In this document: one piece after another, positions 33,144 through 42,181 of the stretch
How positions within the stretch are numbered: position 1 is the stretch's first letter
Layout: every line of letters starts with the position of its first letter
Assembly (NCBI GenBank): GCA_041394845.1
Contig: JAWKHL010000001.1
Span: 744,001 to 808,000 of the forward strand
From: JAHCHG01 sp041394845
GTDB lineage: Bacteria > Acidobacteriota > Blastocatellia > Pyrinomonadales > Pyrinomonadaceae
Direction of reading: 5' to 3'
DNA length: 64,000 nucleotides
Translations under genes and position numbers: made by a program
The notes under the pieces: model-generated
Seen by the model: the letters and a program-made list of their open reading frames with translations, nothing else
Told to the model about the DNA's origin: nothing
Databases searched by the model: none

Positions 33144-35099
33144 TTATTCGATTCTTCTCATTAAGTTTTGATATTGAGGTTCGGAACGAAGAAAATCCAT
33201 ATCGGGTGCATATTTCATGTTAATGAACCATCGGTCCCGTCTCTCGTAAGCCTTTTCAAGCCAAAAGAGGGCGTTTTCCTTATCTTCCGCCCAGACGTAA
33301 ATCAGGCAACGCCACATCGCCGAAAAGGTTTGTTCCCGGTCCGGATCATTAACCTGCTCGATCCGTTTTAACCACATCGTCTTATGCCCGTTTTGTTGGA
33401 GGACCGCACGCAATTCTTCGGCGGCTTCTTTTTCACCGAAAAGTTCGACGGCTTTGGTGTAATCTTCGGCGCCTTCCTTTTTAAGGCCCTTTTTTCTCAG
33501 GGAAAACCCGCGAAAAACATATCCGTAGGCAAAACCCGGATTCAATTCAATCACTTTGTTCGATTGCTCTATGGCTTTGTCATAATCCCGGGTGGTGTAA
33601 TAATAGGCCGCTAAGTCGGTCTGAATTATCAACGAGGTCGGATCAAGTTCGAGTGCTTTGATGTGTTCCGTCCTGGCTTCTTCAAAACGCCCTCTGGCTA
33701 AGAGAAATTCCCCGAACCATTGGTGGGCGGTCGCGTAATTGGGGTCGAGTTTCAAGGCTCGGTTAAACTCCTTTTCCGCATTGACAAAATCCCAATCGTA
33801 AAAAGCCAGAATATAAGCCAGAGAGGTGTGGGCTTCGGCCAACTGATCGTCAATTTCAAGGGCTTTCCCGACCGCTTTTCTTGCCTTTGCAAAACCCTCG
33901 CCCGGAGTCATGGCCTCATATTCAGCTAACAATTGATACGTATCGGCCAGTCCGGTGTAGGCAAGGGCATAATTGGGATCGAGTTTTATCGCCTGTTCAA
34001 AATGCTCGATGCTTTTGTTCAAATCCTGAACTGTTCGCTTGTTCCATAAATATCGCGCTTCCATATAAAGCTGATAGGCTTCGGCATTGTTTGTCGGATG
34101 TTTGGAAACGAGCTTCAGCTCCTCGCCGCTTAACTCCCGGGCCAAAGCCTTGGCGACCTGTTGCGAAATCGAATCCTGGATGCTGAAAATATCCCTAAAG
34201 TCGGTATCGAATTTTTCCGCCCAGGGGGTGGAATTATCGGATGTCTTTATCAGTTGGACGCTGACGCGGACACGGTCCCCGTTTCGCTGGATCTTGCCTT
34301 CCAAAACCGCGTCAACCTTTAATTCTTTGCCGATTGCCAAAGGATCAACATCCTGTTTCGAATACTTGAAAACCGAACTCATCGGACGAACTGCGATCTC
34401 CTCCAAATTGGACAATTTTGTAACGAGCGCGTCGGCCATTCCAAATTCGAGAGCCTCATCGCTTTCGCCTTCATCAATCCGCTGAAAGGGCAAAATGGCA
34501 ATGGACTCGATTTTGTGGGTTTTTTTCGTCTGCCAACTCCAAAATCCGATGAAAATAAGGATGGAAAAGGAAACCGAAATCAAAGCTGAAACGAAAAGCC
34601 GGCCTCTCGGTATCTGTCTCGGCGGCGGAGATTTTGGCGCGGAAACCTCCGACTCTTCGCTGATCGCCGCTTTTTCGCTTGGTTCGGGGAAATTTCTGTT
34701 TTTTTCGTTTTCGGGGTTTGAATCGAAAAGTATTGGACTGGGTTCGGGGAATTCTTCCTTGTAAATATGTTCAACCGGAACAACAAAACGATAACCGCAT
34801 TTCGGCACGGTTTCGATAAATTGTTGATCGGAATATTCTCCGAGCGTCTTTCTGATTTGTGAGATTGTTCGGGCGAGTGTCGCTTCCTCGACGAAGGATT
34901 CGGACCAGACTTCATCAAGAAAATCAGCTTTTTCAACGAGGTGACCAAAGTTTTTTACTAATAAGACCAGAACGTCGAAGATCTTCGGCGGGAGAGTTAT
35001 GACTTCCTCTTCAAAAAATAACAAACGTTCTTCGGGTATCAAAATGAATTTATCAAACTGATAATGTTGAACTTCTAATCCTTCTAAACTCAACGGCAT
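33144..35099 (-). CDS. Winged-helix / TolB-like / TPR transmembrane regulator (CadC-like)
   Basis: 651 aa. An OmpR/PhoB-type winged helix at the N-terminus (about 12-112; LPPKIFDVLVLLVKNFGHLVEKADFLDEVW, RTISQIRKTLGE, IETVPKCGYRFV) is cytoplasmic. A linker and a single membrane helix (about 162-182) follow. The periplasmic part has a TolB-N/FlgO-like domain (about 195-300; IAILPFQRIDEG, VDAVLEGKIQRNGDRVRVSVQLI) and several TPRs (about 330-560; DPNYALAYTGLADTY, DPNYATAHQWFGEFLL, NPGFAYGYVFRGFSL). This one-piece membrane transcription factor layout is very common in Acidobacteria. No target site is visible. Confidence 0.88.
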   Translation of the reverse strand: MPLSLEGLEVQHYQFDKFILIPEERLLFFEEEVITLPPKIFDVLVLLVKNFGHLVEKADFLDEVWSESFVEEATLARTISQIRKTLGEYSDQQFIETVPKCGYRFVVPVEHIYKEEFPEPSPILFDSNPENEKNRNFPEPSEKAAISEESEVSAPKSPPPRQIPRGRLFVSALISVSFSILIFIGFWSWQTKKTHKIESIAILPFQRIDEGESDEALEFGMADALVTKLSNLEEIAVRPMSSVFKYSKQDVDPLAIGKELKVDAVLEGKIQRNGDRVRVSVQLIKTSDNSTPWAEKFDTDFRDIFSIQDSISQQVAKALARELSGEELKLVSKHPTNNAEAYQLYMEARYLWNKRTVQDLNKSIEHFEQAIKLDPNYALAYTGLADTYQLLAEYEAMTPGEGFAKARKAVGKALEIDDQLAEAHTSLAYILAFYDWDFVNAEKEFNRALKLDPNYATAHQWFGEFLLARGRFEEARTEHIKALELDPTSLIIQTDLAAYYYTTRDYDKAIEQSNKVIELNPGFAYGYVFRGFSLRKKGLKKEGAEDYTKAVELFGEKEAAEELRAVLQQNGHKTMWLKRIEQVNDPDREQTFSAMWRCLIYVWAEDKENALFWLEKAYERRDRWFINMKYAPDMDFLRSEPQYQNLMRRIE

Positions 35100-35234
35100 A
35101 CCGTTAGTCCAAAAAAAGTCCGAAAAACATTAGGTTTTCATCCAGACTTCAAAATGACTGCGGATTATTATGTTTTCACTACATAAAATTCCGGAAAAAA
35201 AAACTATTCGCTAACTTTTGACCGGTATTTTAGC

Positions 35235-35290
35235 ACAAAGGGAACTTGATTCTAAAGATTTTTCAAAATCAAGTTCCCTTTGTTTTTTTT
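35235..35290 (+). terminator. Lone rho-independent terminator in a divergent promoter region
   Basis: A perfect 17-bp stem (35235-35251 with 35267-35283) with a 15-nt loop is followed by eight Ts counting from within the stem end. It reads on the plus strand, yet the only gene upstream is on the minus strand. It may end a short RNA or act as a leader attenuator for the secreted protein gene that starts at 35342. Confidence 0.75.
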
Positions 35291-35341
35291 CAAAACGCCC
35301 TTTCCCATACTCGTGGTTTTAGTTTTATTCGGGAGGTAACA

Positions 35342-37597
35342 ATGAATAAATCCAACGCATTCAAAAAAAAATACCGATTTTTCTTAAATGTTTCCGCTTT
35401 TTTACTTTTAGTAATCTCCGTCTTGGTTTTTTCTCCCCTGTTTTTTAAACCCGCTCAAATGGGCGGTGCCAATCAACCCGGTTCTTTGAATACCAATTTC
35501 GGAACGGGCGGATTGGTCAGAACCGAGCTCGGCACCGATGTTGATACGGCAAAGGATGTCGCCGTCCAATCGGATGAAAAAATCGTCGTCGCCGGGGACA
35601 CCTGTTCGGGGTGCCGTTTCGGAAATTTTTCAACCAGGGATTTTGCTCTGGCTCGGTACAACCCCGACGGTTCGCTTGATCAGAGTTTCGGCAACAATGG
35701 TTTGGTCGTTACGGATTTTGCCGGACTGGGAGATTCCGTTTCCGATATGGTCATTCGCGGGGACGGAAAAATAATCGTCGTCGGAAGCACCCAGATTGCC
35801 GGGGGCGGAAGTGAATTTGCAATTGCCCGCTATAACCCCGACGGTTCTCCGGACATTTCCTTCGGCAATAACGGGCTTTTGACAACATCTTTCAACGATG
35901 GTTTTTCTACCGGGGCGGCAAATTCGGTTACTTTATTTGGGACGGAAAGAATGGTCGTTGCGGGTTCAGCCACCGGTGTTGACGGAACCGAAGACGTGGC
36001 TTTTGCCCGCTATGATAATTTCGGGAATCTGGACACCAGTTTCGGAACGGACGGAAGAGTTCTCATTCCCGATCAATTCCCCGGTTCCAGTGCCGAAAGA
36101 ATCACCAAAGTTGAAACCTATCCTCAAACGAATGCCCTTGTAAAAACGATCATGGCTTTTGGGGAAACCACCTCGGGTCCAACCCCGCAGGATTTTTTAC
36201 TTATGCGTTTGAACGATGATGGCTCTCTGGACACATCCTTCGATACCGACGGGATTTTTACTCTTGATATTGAGGACTTTGATTTTGCCGGAGACATGGC
36301 TCTTTATCAAAGGGGACCTTCGGCCGGAAGCCCGCAGATCATTATAACCGGCGGAGTTGCCAACGAAGAAGGCACCAGCCGTTTGTTTTTTACCGCCCGT
36401 TTTTTTACCGACGGGAGTTTTGACTCGACATTCAGCAACGATGGAATGGACACGATCGATTTCGGCGAGTCGAACAATCAGGCATTTTCGGTCTTTGTCC
36501 AGCCGGGCGATGGAATTCTGGTCGCCGGGCTTACCGATGACGGCGGATCGGGAAGCGATTTTGCAATCGCCCGTTACACCAACATTGGAACTCTCGACCC
36601 GACTTTCGGGACCGGCGGTTTGGTCACCACCGACCTCGAAATAATGGATGTTGCCAATGCCATCGCTTTAACACCGGATGGAAATATTATCGCGGCGGGC
36701 GAGGTCGGATTATTGTCGGACAACTTCGATTTCGGTTTAGCTTGTTACAACAATCAGCTGACCCACGGTGTGGTTTCCGATTTTGACGGCGACGGCCGAA
36801 CCGACCTTTCCGTTTTCCGGCCGGGCGAGGGAAATTGGTATCTTTCCTACAGTTCGAACGGCGGTTTTACGGGGTTTCCCTTCGGACTCGACACCGACAT
36901 TTTGGTTCCCGGCGATTATGACGGTGATACCGTAACGGATGCGGCGGTTTTCCGTCCGAGCAATGGAACCTGGTATGTTTTCTACGCCCTTTTTAGTTAC
37001 GGTGTCTTTCAATGGGGTTCAAATGGTGATATCCCCGTTCCCGGTGATTACAACGGGGACAGGGTTACGGATTTTGCGGTTTTCAGACCGAACGAAGGCA
37101 CCTGGTACATCCACACCGGTTCTCCCGGTTCCAACGTAAGAATCGAACAATTCGGCCAGCAAGATGACATACCCGTACCGGGTGATTATGACGGCGACGG
37201 ACAAACCGATCTGGCCGTTTTTCGGCCCGGTGACCGCAACTGGTATATTTCCGGGAGCCGTTTTGGAAACGTCAATATCATCCAATTCGGTTTAAGCACG
37301 GACAGTCCTGTCCAGGCCGATTATGACGGCGACGGACTGACGGATATCTCCGTTTTTCGCCCAACCGATCAAACCTGGTACTTGATGCAAAGCAGTAACG
37401 GCTTTTCAGCCATCCGATTCGGTATGAGCACGGATATTCCCGCGCCGGGTGATTATGACGGCGATGGACAAACCGATATTGCCGTCTTCAGGCCCTCCAA
37501 CGGAAGCTGGTGGATGCTGCAAAGCACCAACGGTTTGAGGGTGGAAAACTTCGGAGTAAACGGAGACATCCCTTTGCCCTCAACCTATATCCCTTGA
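35342..37597 (+). CDS. Secreted protein with delta-60 repeats and FG-GAP/VCBS repeats
   Basis: 751 aa from the ATG at 35342, after GGGAGGT; an extended start would overlap a terminator. The N-terminal membrane segment (about 17-38) acts as signal or anchor. Residues ~45-475 contain about seven delta-60 type repeats (FALARYNPDGSLDQSFGNNGLV pattern, 55-65 residue spacing). Residues ~480-748 hold about six FG-GAP/VCBS-type repeats (DFDGDGRTDLSVFRPGEGNWYL pattern), each with a D-x-D-x-D calcium-binding loop. Both halves should form beta-propellers on the cell surface or outside. Likely adhesion or polymer binding. Confidence 0.88.
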   Translation: MNKSNAFKKKYRFFLNVSAFLLLVISVLVFSPLFFKPAQMGGANQPGSLNTNFGTGGLVRTELGTDVDTAKDVAVQSDEKIVVAGDTCSGCRFGNFSTRDFALARYNPDGSLDQSFGNNGLVVTDFAGLGDSVSDMVIRGDGKIIVVGSTQIAGGGSEFAIARYNPDGSPDISFGNNGLLTTSFNDGFSTGAANSVTLFGTERMVVAGSATGVDGTEDVAFARYDNFGNLDTSFGTDGRVLIPDQFPGSSAERITKVETYPQTNALVKTIMAFGETTSGPTPQDFLLMRLNDDGSLDTSFDTDGIFTLDIEDFDFAGDMALYQRGPSAGSPQIIITGGVANEEGTSRLFFTARFFTDGSFDSTFSNDGMDTIDFGESNNQAFSVFVQPGDGILVAGLTDDGGSGSDFAIARYTNIGTLDPTFGTGGLVTTDLEIMDVANAIALTPDGNIIAAGEVGLLSDNFDFGLACYNNQLTHGVVSDFDGDGRTDLSVFRPGEGNWYLSYSSNGGFTGFPFGLDTDILVPGDYDGDTVTDAAVFRPSNGTWYVFYALFSYGVFQWGSNGDIPVPGDYNGDRVTDFAVFRPNEGTWYIHTGSPGSNVRIEQFGQQDDIPVPGDYDGDGQTDLAVFRPGDRNWYISGSRFGNVNIIQFGLSTDSPVQADYDGDGLTDISVFRPTDQTWYLMQSSNGFSAIRFGMSTDIPAPGDYDGDGQTDIAVFRPSNGSWWMLQSTNGLRVENFGVNGDIPLPSTYIP

Positions 37598-37635
37598 TCC
37601 AACAATTAATTTTTTGAACCAAAAGGAGAATCAAA

Positions 37636-38091
37636 ATGAAAGGAATAAAAATTTTTACCCTCCTGTTTATCGGGTTGGCGTTTTCGGCGTTCTTTTTAAT
37701 CCGCTCGGACCGGTTTCATGCGGGAAAAAGCAACGCCGGAACGGGTTCGGAAATAGTCGTCAATTTTGACACCAGACAGGTCAGTTCGAGCGTCTGGTAC
37801 GGGATTGCAACGGGCGATGTTTCGGGAAATATCACTCTTGAGGCTTTTGAAAATCCGCCCGAGATTTTTCGCGGGACGAGTTCGTGCAAAACCCGCTGGC
37901 ACATCGTTGCGGGCGGGAATTCGTTTGTCGCCGAGATGAACGGAAAAATAAACAGCTATAACGGGGTTTTGATTATGAGAGGAATTGTGATCAGCGGAGC
38001 AAATGTGGGTGAAACCGCGACGGCTGAGGGGCGCGTAACGGCCATCAATCCGCATCGGTTTGAGGGAACCATTCGGGTAAATCAACTCTAA
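37636..38091 (+). CDS. Secreted hypothetical protein
   Basis: 151 aa, ATG after AAAGGAG. A hydrophobic N-terminus (IFTLLFIGLAFSAFFLI) is the export signal. The mature part is small and beta-rich (EIVVNFDTRQVSSSVWYGIATGDVSGNITLEAF; FEGTIRVNQL) with one Cys. No family recognised. Lies 38 bases after the delta-60/FG-GAP gene and 14 before the PKD-like gene, so probably one operon of secreted proteins (35342-40210). Confidence 0.65.
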   Translation: MKGIKIFTLLFIGLAFSAFFLIRSDRFHAGKSNAGTGSEIVVNFDTRQVSSSVWYGIATGDVSGNITLEAFENPPEIFRGTSSCKTRWHIVAGGNSFVAEMNGKINSYNGVLIMRGIVISGANVGETATAEGRVTAINPHRFEGTIRVNQL

Positions 38092-38105
38092 AACACCGGG
38101 AGGGA

Positions 38106-39131
38106 ATGATGAAAAAATCAAGAAATTATTTAAGAAAACCGCATTTTTTTCTAAGCGTTTTCGTTTTTCCGTTGGCTTTATTTATAGCCAACTGTCCTGA
38201 CGAACAATACGAACCGCCGCAAACCACAATTCTCTGCGAAATGACTACGATCAATTTGGACGCACGGAAATGCAGAGTGATCGAACCACCGCTTTGCCAA
38301 ATTCCGGTTAATCCCACCTTAACCAATAAAAATTGGAAAGCGGGAGACACATTTAGCATTAATGCCTCAGGTACTAATATTTTAGAACCGCCGCTCAATT
38401 ACTTTTTTTTGGCAATTGATGATATTCGAGTTGATGAAAACAACATTATGAAACGTTTATGTCAAGCTCAATATGATGTTAATTTAAACAATATTGGAAT
38501 TGCGAGTTACGTATTTACCACACAGGGAGAATTGGGATCGAATAACATTAACCTGAGATTATTCAGACTCAACGAACTTACTGTGAGAGTAAGTAGAAGT
38601 CCAATTCTTCCCACCGTTTACATTCAAAAGGACTCTTCCCAGAACCTTTCGCTCAGAGCTTCAGCTGGCGGAGGCACCGAACCATTTAATTATTCGTGGT
38701 TTGCCAACGGCACAATTATCCAAAATGAGACCGGAACTTCTCTGGAAGTCAATCCGACTCAAAACACCGAATACAAGGTGATGGTTGCGGATAATAACGG
38801 CTTCCAAACCTCCGATGCAGTCTTTGTTTTTGTCAAAGACAACTCCAACGATCCAACCGCTTCCTTTTCAATTTCACCAAATCCGACCACTCAGGATCAG
38901 ACGGCAACCTTTGATCCGACGGCAAGTCTCGGCAGTATCACCCGCTGGGAATGGGATTTTGATTGGCAAGGTGATGTTGCCGAACCCTTTGATGTGGTCA
39001 TCAATGGTTCGGACGGAACGACCACAAACATCTTTGAGCAACCCGGAAGAACGTATGTCCGTTTGCGGGTAACCACATCCGACGGACATGTTCACGAAAC
39101 ATTTCAGGGGTTGGATGTCAACGCCCCGTAA
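38106..39131 (+). CDS. Secreted protein with PKD/Ig-like domains
   Basis: 341 aa; the second of two adjacent ATGs is equally possible. The N-terminal hydrophobic segment ends in FIANC, an imperfect lipobox, so lipoprotein status is uncertain. Four further Cys lie in the next 55 residues. The C-terminal half contains two Ig/PKD-like domains: about 176-248 (GGGTEPFNYSWFANGTII-NPTQNTEYKVMVADNNG) and about 252-338 (PTASFSISPNPTTQDQTATFDPTAS, WEWDFDWQGD, VRLRVTTSDG). Such domains mediate protein or carbohydrate binding outside the cell. Confidence 0.75.
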   Translation: MMKKSRNYLRKPHFFLSVFVFPLALFIANCPDEQYEPPQTTILCEMTTINLDARKCRVIEPPLCQIPVNPTLTNKNWKAGDTFSINASGTNILEPPLNYFFLAIDDIRVDENNIMKRLCQAQYDVNLNNIGIASYVFTTQGELGSNNINLRLFRLNELTVRVSRSPILPTVYIQKDSSQNLSLRASAGGGTEPFNYSWFANGTIIQNETGTSLEVNPTQNTEYKVMVADNNGFQTSDAVFVFVKDNSNDPTASFSISPNPTTQDQTATFDPTASLGSITRWEWDFDWQGDVAEPFDVVINGSDGTTTNIFEQPGRTYVRLRVTTSDGHVHETFQGLDVNAP

Positions 39132-39184
39132 TCGGAAGGAAGAAACCAAATAAATAATAAGGGAAAAAAATGAAGGAGAGCGTT

Positions 39185-40210
39185 ATGCGTAAAGCGAAGT
39201 TAACAATTGTTACGCCGATTTCAACTGAAAGAATCAAAACAAACCTAATTTCTCAAAAATGGTTTTTGACACTGATACTCGTCGTTCAAAGCGTTGTAAT
39301 AAACGCTCAAACCAATACGCCGCTTGATTTTGACGGCGACGGACGAACGGATTTCGTAACCGCCCGCTTGGAAAACGACCAACTCATTTGGTATGTCCAA
39401 CCCTCAGATGGCTCGTCCCATTATTCCTTTCAATGGGGCATTGTTGGCGATGTAACCACCCCCGAAGATTTTGATGGAGACGGGCGGACCGACATCGCCA
39501 TTTGGCGACCAAACATAAATGCGGGATTCTTTTACATTCTGGAAAGCCAAACCGGAACCGTCCGTGTGCTTGAATTCGGATTGCCCGGGGATGACCCCTC
39601 CATAGTTGATGATTTTGACGGCGATAATATTGCCGACCCGGCGGTTTATCGAAACAACCCAAACGGCGGGCAAAGTTTTTTCTATTATCTTGGCAGTCAA
39701 AATAACCCGAATGGCAATATTACATTTGTACCCTGGGGAACGAGCGGAGATTTCCCTTCAACCGGAGATTTCGACGGGGACGGGCGCGGAGATTTTGTCG
39801 TCCAACGAAATGTAAATAATCAAAATATCTTTTACCTGCTTAAATCCACTGAAGGAGTAAGCATTCAATTTTTCGGTCTGCCGACCGATTTGGTGGCTCC
39901 CGGAGATTATGACGGCGATGGGCGCACGGATCTGTGTTTGATCAGGAGTGAAAATTTTAATTTGGAATGGTGGATCAGCCTCAGCGGTGACGGAAGTGTA
40001 TCCTTGCAAACTTTCGGTTTATCAAATCTTGATTTTCCCACGCCAGGCGATTACGACGGCGACGGACGGACCGACATTTCGGTTTGGCGCCCTGACCCCG
40101 AACCGACAAATTGCTTTTTTTATGGTCAATCGTCAAACACCGGAGGAGTTTTTCAGGAGGAGTGGGGAAGCGGGACGGATTATCCGGCGGCCAATTTTAA
40201 GATTCACTGA
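39185..40210 (+). CDS. Secreted FG-GAP/VCBS repeat protein
   Basis: 341 aa from the ATG at 39185, chosen because AAGGAGAG lies just before it; an in-frame ATG at 39170 would add five residues. Signal peptide with a long n-region ends near VVINAQ. Six FG-GAP/VCBS-like repeats follow, each with a DxDGDGRTD calcium loop, then hydrophobic strand and W-P/F-G-P-D turn. It is related to the C-terminal half of the 751-aa protein 1.6 kb upstream. It is the last host gene before the mobile element. Confidence 0.85.
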   Translation: MRKAKLTIVTPISTERIKTNLISQKWFLTLILVVQSVVINAQTNTPLDFDGDGRTDFVTARLENDQLIWYVQPSDGSSHYSFQWGIVGDVTTPEDFDGDGRTDIAIWRPNINAGFFYILESQTGTVRVLEFGLPGDDPSIVDDFDGDNIADPAVYRNNPNGGQSFFYYLGSQNNPNGNITFVPWGTSGDFPSTGDFDGDGRGDFVVQRNVNNQNIFYLLKSTEGVSIQFFGLPTDLVAPGDYDGDGRTDLCLIRSENFNLEWWISLSGDGSVSLQTFGLSNLDFPTPGDYDGDGRTDISVWRPDPEPTNCFFYGQSSNTGGVFQEEWGSGTDYPAANFKIH

Positions 40211-40382
40211 GGGTGGATTGGCTTTTGTGGAATTCACTTGGCCTTAAAAAGAAGAAATGCGCATTTCGGAAATCAGGAAAGCGATTCTCAATGGGTTGCC
40301 CAAGGGGGTCAGGATCCGAAAGACTTGCTTATTGGAGAATTTCCCGCAGAGAGGAAGTAACATTTGAGGAAACACCGGAAGA

Positions 40383-40501
40383 AAATAAAAACAAAAAAGA
40401 CCTGCCAAGAATCATCCTGATTCCCGCAAGTCTTTGTATTTATAAAAGATAAAAAAATGCACCCGGCAGGAGTCGAACCTACGACCTCATGATTCGTAGT
40501 C
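40383..40501. repeat. Left attachment repeat: displaced tRNA-Arg 3' fragment plus terminator
   Basis: This 119-base segment aligns without gaps to 59668-59786. The last 46 bases (40456-40501) are identical and correspond to the tRNA-Arg 3' half up to the anticodon arm. The first 73 bases carry about ten substitutions and include the tRNA terminator hairpin. Beyond 40501 the tRNA sequence is lost (GGTTTTAGC instead of the ATGCACTC of the intact gene). The fragment therefore marks the far end of an element integrated into the tRNA gene. Confidence 0.9.
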
Positions 40502-40557
40502 GGTTTTAGCTATTTTTCAACTTTTTTCTAAGAATTTCTACATCGTTGCAAATCTGT

Positions 40558-40587
40558 TTGTTTATAAGAATTTAGCTATGATATAAT
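40558..40587 (+). promoter_or_regulatory. Candidate integrase promoter
   Basis: TTGTTT (40558-40563) and TATAAT (40582-40587, preceded by TATGA) with an 18-base spacer, about 84 bases before the integrase start and just inside the left att site. Confidence 0.5.
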
Positions 40588-40625
40588 TTCACTATCGTTC
40601 AAATTTATTCTCGGATTTTCATATA

Positions 40626-40660
40626 TTAGAGGAAAACTTAGAGGAAAACTAGAGGAAAAA
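40626..40660 (+). repeat. Left TTAGAGGAAAA repeats, possible integrase arm sites
   Basis: Three tandem copies start at 40626, 40638 and 40649 (the third with C for the first T), period 11-12. The same sequence in the same orientation occurs twice at the right end of the element. The third copy runs into the purine-rich integrase ribosome site. Confidence 0.65.
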
Positions 40661-40670
40661 GGAAAAAAGG

Positions 40671-41918
40671 ATGCCCGAAGAAAAAAAAGAGGATTGGCGA
40701 AAACAGAAACGAAAAATTGGTGGAGGAATAAAAACCATAAATGGCAACCTTTATGCAAGAATCCAGTATGTTGATGAAAATACAGGCAAACGAAAAGAAA
40801 AGTTGAAACGGGCCGAAAACCGAACCAAGGCTCGGGACTATGTAAAGGAAATGCGGAGCCAACTGGAAGAAGGCGGACAAGTCGCTCTTGAAACTGACAA
40901 AATTACCTTTACCCAAGTTGCCGAAAAATTCGAGAAAATAAAACTTGTTCCACCGGTTTTTCAAAATGGATTGAAAGTAGCAGGGAAGCGTTCTTATCGT
41001 GATCAGAAATATTCCCTAAAACCTCTTAAAGAATTTTTCGGCAGAAAACAAATTCGCAAAATAAAACCTTCTGATTTGGAAGCATACAAAATCAAAAGAT
41101 TGAATACTCCCGTTGTAATCAAAAAGAAAATCAAAAAGGAAAATCCAAAAAAGGAGCGAAGAAAATTCGTTTGGGAAAAGATAGAGTTTTCCCGCCCTCG
41201 GACCATCGCATCGGTGAATAGGGAACTGGCCCTTCTTCGCCAAATTTTTGTTTTTGCCGAGGCGGAGGATTATATTTTACGAAATCCGTTTAAAAAGGCT
41301 AAAAAACTTATTTCAACGGCCGCTGAAGTGCAAAGGGACCGGGTTTTAAGTTTTAATGAAGAGAGGCTTTTGCTGGAAGCCTGCGAAAACGAGAACCGAA
41401 GGCATATACGACCAATCATTATATGCGCTTTAGATACGGCGATGCGAGTGGGGGAATTGTTGAAACTTCGATGGAAAGATGTTGATTTGATCAATGGGGT
41501 GATCACAGTTCAGGCAACGAATTCCAAAACCGAGAAAATGCGAAAGATCGGACTGACAAAAAGGGTTAATGCAGAGCTTTCTAAAGTTTGGGATTTGTCT
41601 TTAAAGGATGAACTCCAACTTGTTTTTGGAATAAAGAACAATTTCAACCGGGCTTGGCGTACTGCTCGAAAAGAAGCAGGCTTGGATAAAACTGATCTAC
41701 ATTTTCACGATTTACGCCACACCGCAATAACAAGGCTCATTCTTTCCGGCGTTTCGATCAGTGAGGCAATGAAAATTAGTGGCCATACCGAGATGAAAAC
41801 TTTTCAAAGATATGTCAATTTAACCAATGAAACCGTGATGTCTTCGGCAAATTTACTTGATAAATTTAATTCAGCCAAAAAAGCTGAGATTGAACCTTCA
41901 TCTCAATTGCTGAATTAG
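40671..41918 (+). CDS. int: Tyrosine recombinase (phage-type integrase)
   Basis: 415 aa. An N-terminal arm-binding-like region (about 10-65; IGGGIKTINGNLYARIQYVDENTGKRK) is followed by a core-binding SAM-like domain (about 80-190, with a Lys-rich insert). The catalytic domain (about 220-405) shows Arg in ALDTAMRVGELLKLRWKDVDL, HDLRHT, His in SGHTEMKTFQRYVN and the nucleophilic Tyr in that same segment. All catalytic residues are present. It catalyses integration and excision at the tRNA-Arg att sites. It reads inward from the left end, opposite to most other genes of the element. Confidence 0.93.
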   Translation: MPEEKKEDWRKQKRKIGGGIKTINGNLYARIQYVDENTGKRKEKLKRAENRTKARDYVKEMRSQLEEGGQVALETDKITFTQVAEKFEKIKLVPPVFQNGLKVAGKRSYRDQKYSLKPLKEFFGRKQIRKIKPSDLEAYKIKRLNTPVVIKKKIKKENPKKERRKFVWEKIEFSRPRTIASVNRELALLRQIFVFAEAEDYILRNPFKKAKKLISTAAEVQRDRVLSFNEERLLLEACENENRRHIRPIIICALDTAMRVGELLKLRWKDVDLINGVITVQATNSKTEKMRKIGLTKRVNAELSKVWDLSLKDELQLVFGIKNNFNRAWRTARKEAGLDKTDLHFHDLRHTAITRLILSGVSISEAMKISGHTEMKTFQRYVNLTNETVMSSANLLDKFNSAKKAEIEPSSQLLN

Positions 41919-41974
41919 GACCGGGTTTGAATTTTCAACCATTTTTTTTATTTTCTTTTTGGTCTTGTTTTTCT

Positions 41975-42085
41975 GAGTGTTACCGATTGTTATCGGCTTA
42001 TATTTATTGAGGTTTGAGAATTTATTTGGTACTCGGTAACACTCCATCTATGTGGGTAGTTGCTACATTTTTCGCAACATTTTTC
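41975..42085. repeat. Inverted repeat and tandem 12-mers downstream of the integrase
   Basis: A perfect 12-bp inverted repeat, GAGTGTTACCGA (41975-41986) with TCGGTAACACTC (42033-42044), is followed by two tandem 12-mers (42062-42073 and 42074-42085, one mismatch, GC(A/T)ACATTTTTC). The region (41919-42181) has no gene. It could bind an excision or replication protein. Confidence 0.5.
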
Positions 42086-42181
42086 GTGGAAAGACTTCAA
42101 ACATTCTAATCGTCACTTTGATATTTTGATAAATAATGTGGAAAATTCGGGGATCACACAAACACTATTTTTTAACTGATT

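Noticed and set aside
40213..40452. 79-codon plus-strand frame between the FG-GAP gene and the att site
   Set aside because: No ribosome site, runs into the tRNA terminator hairpin, and has no recognisable protein pattern. I see no gene in 40211-40382.
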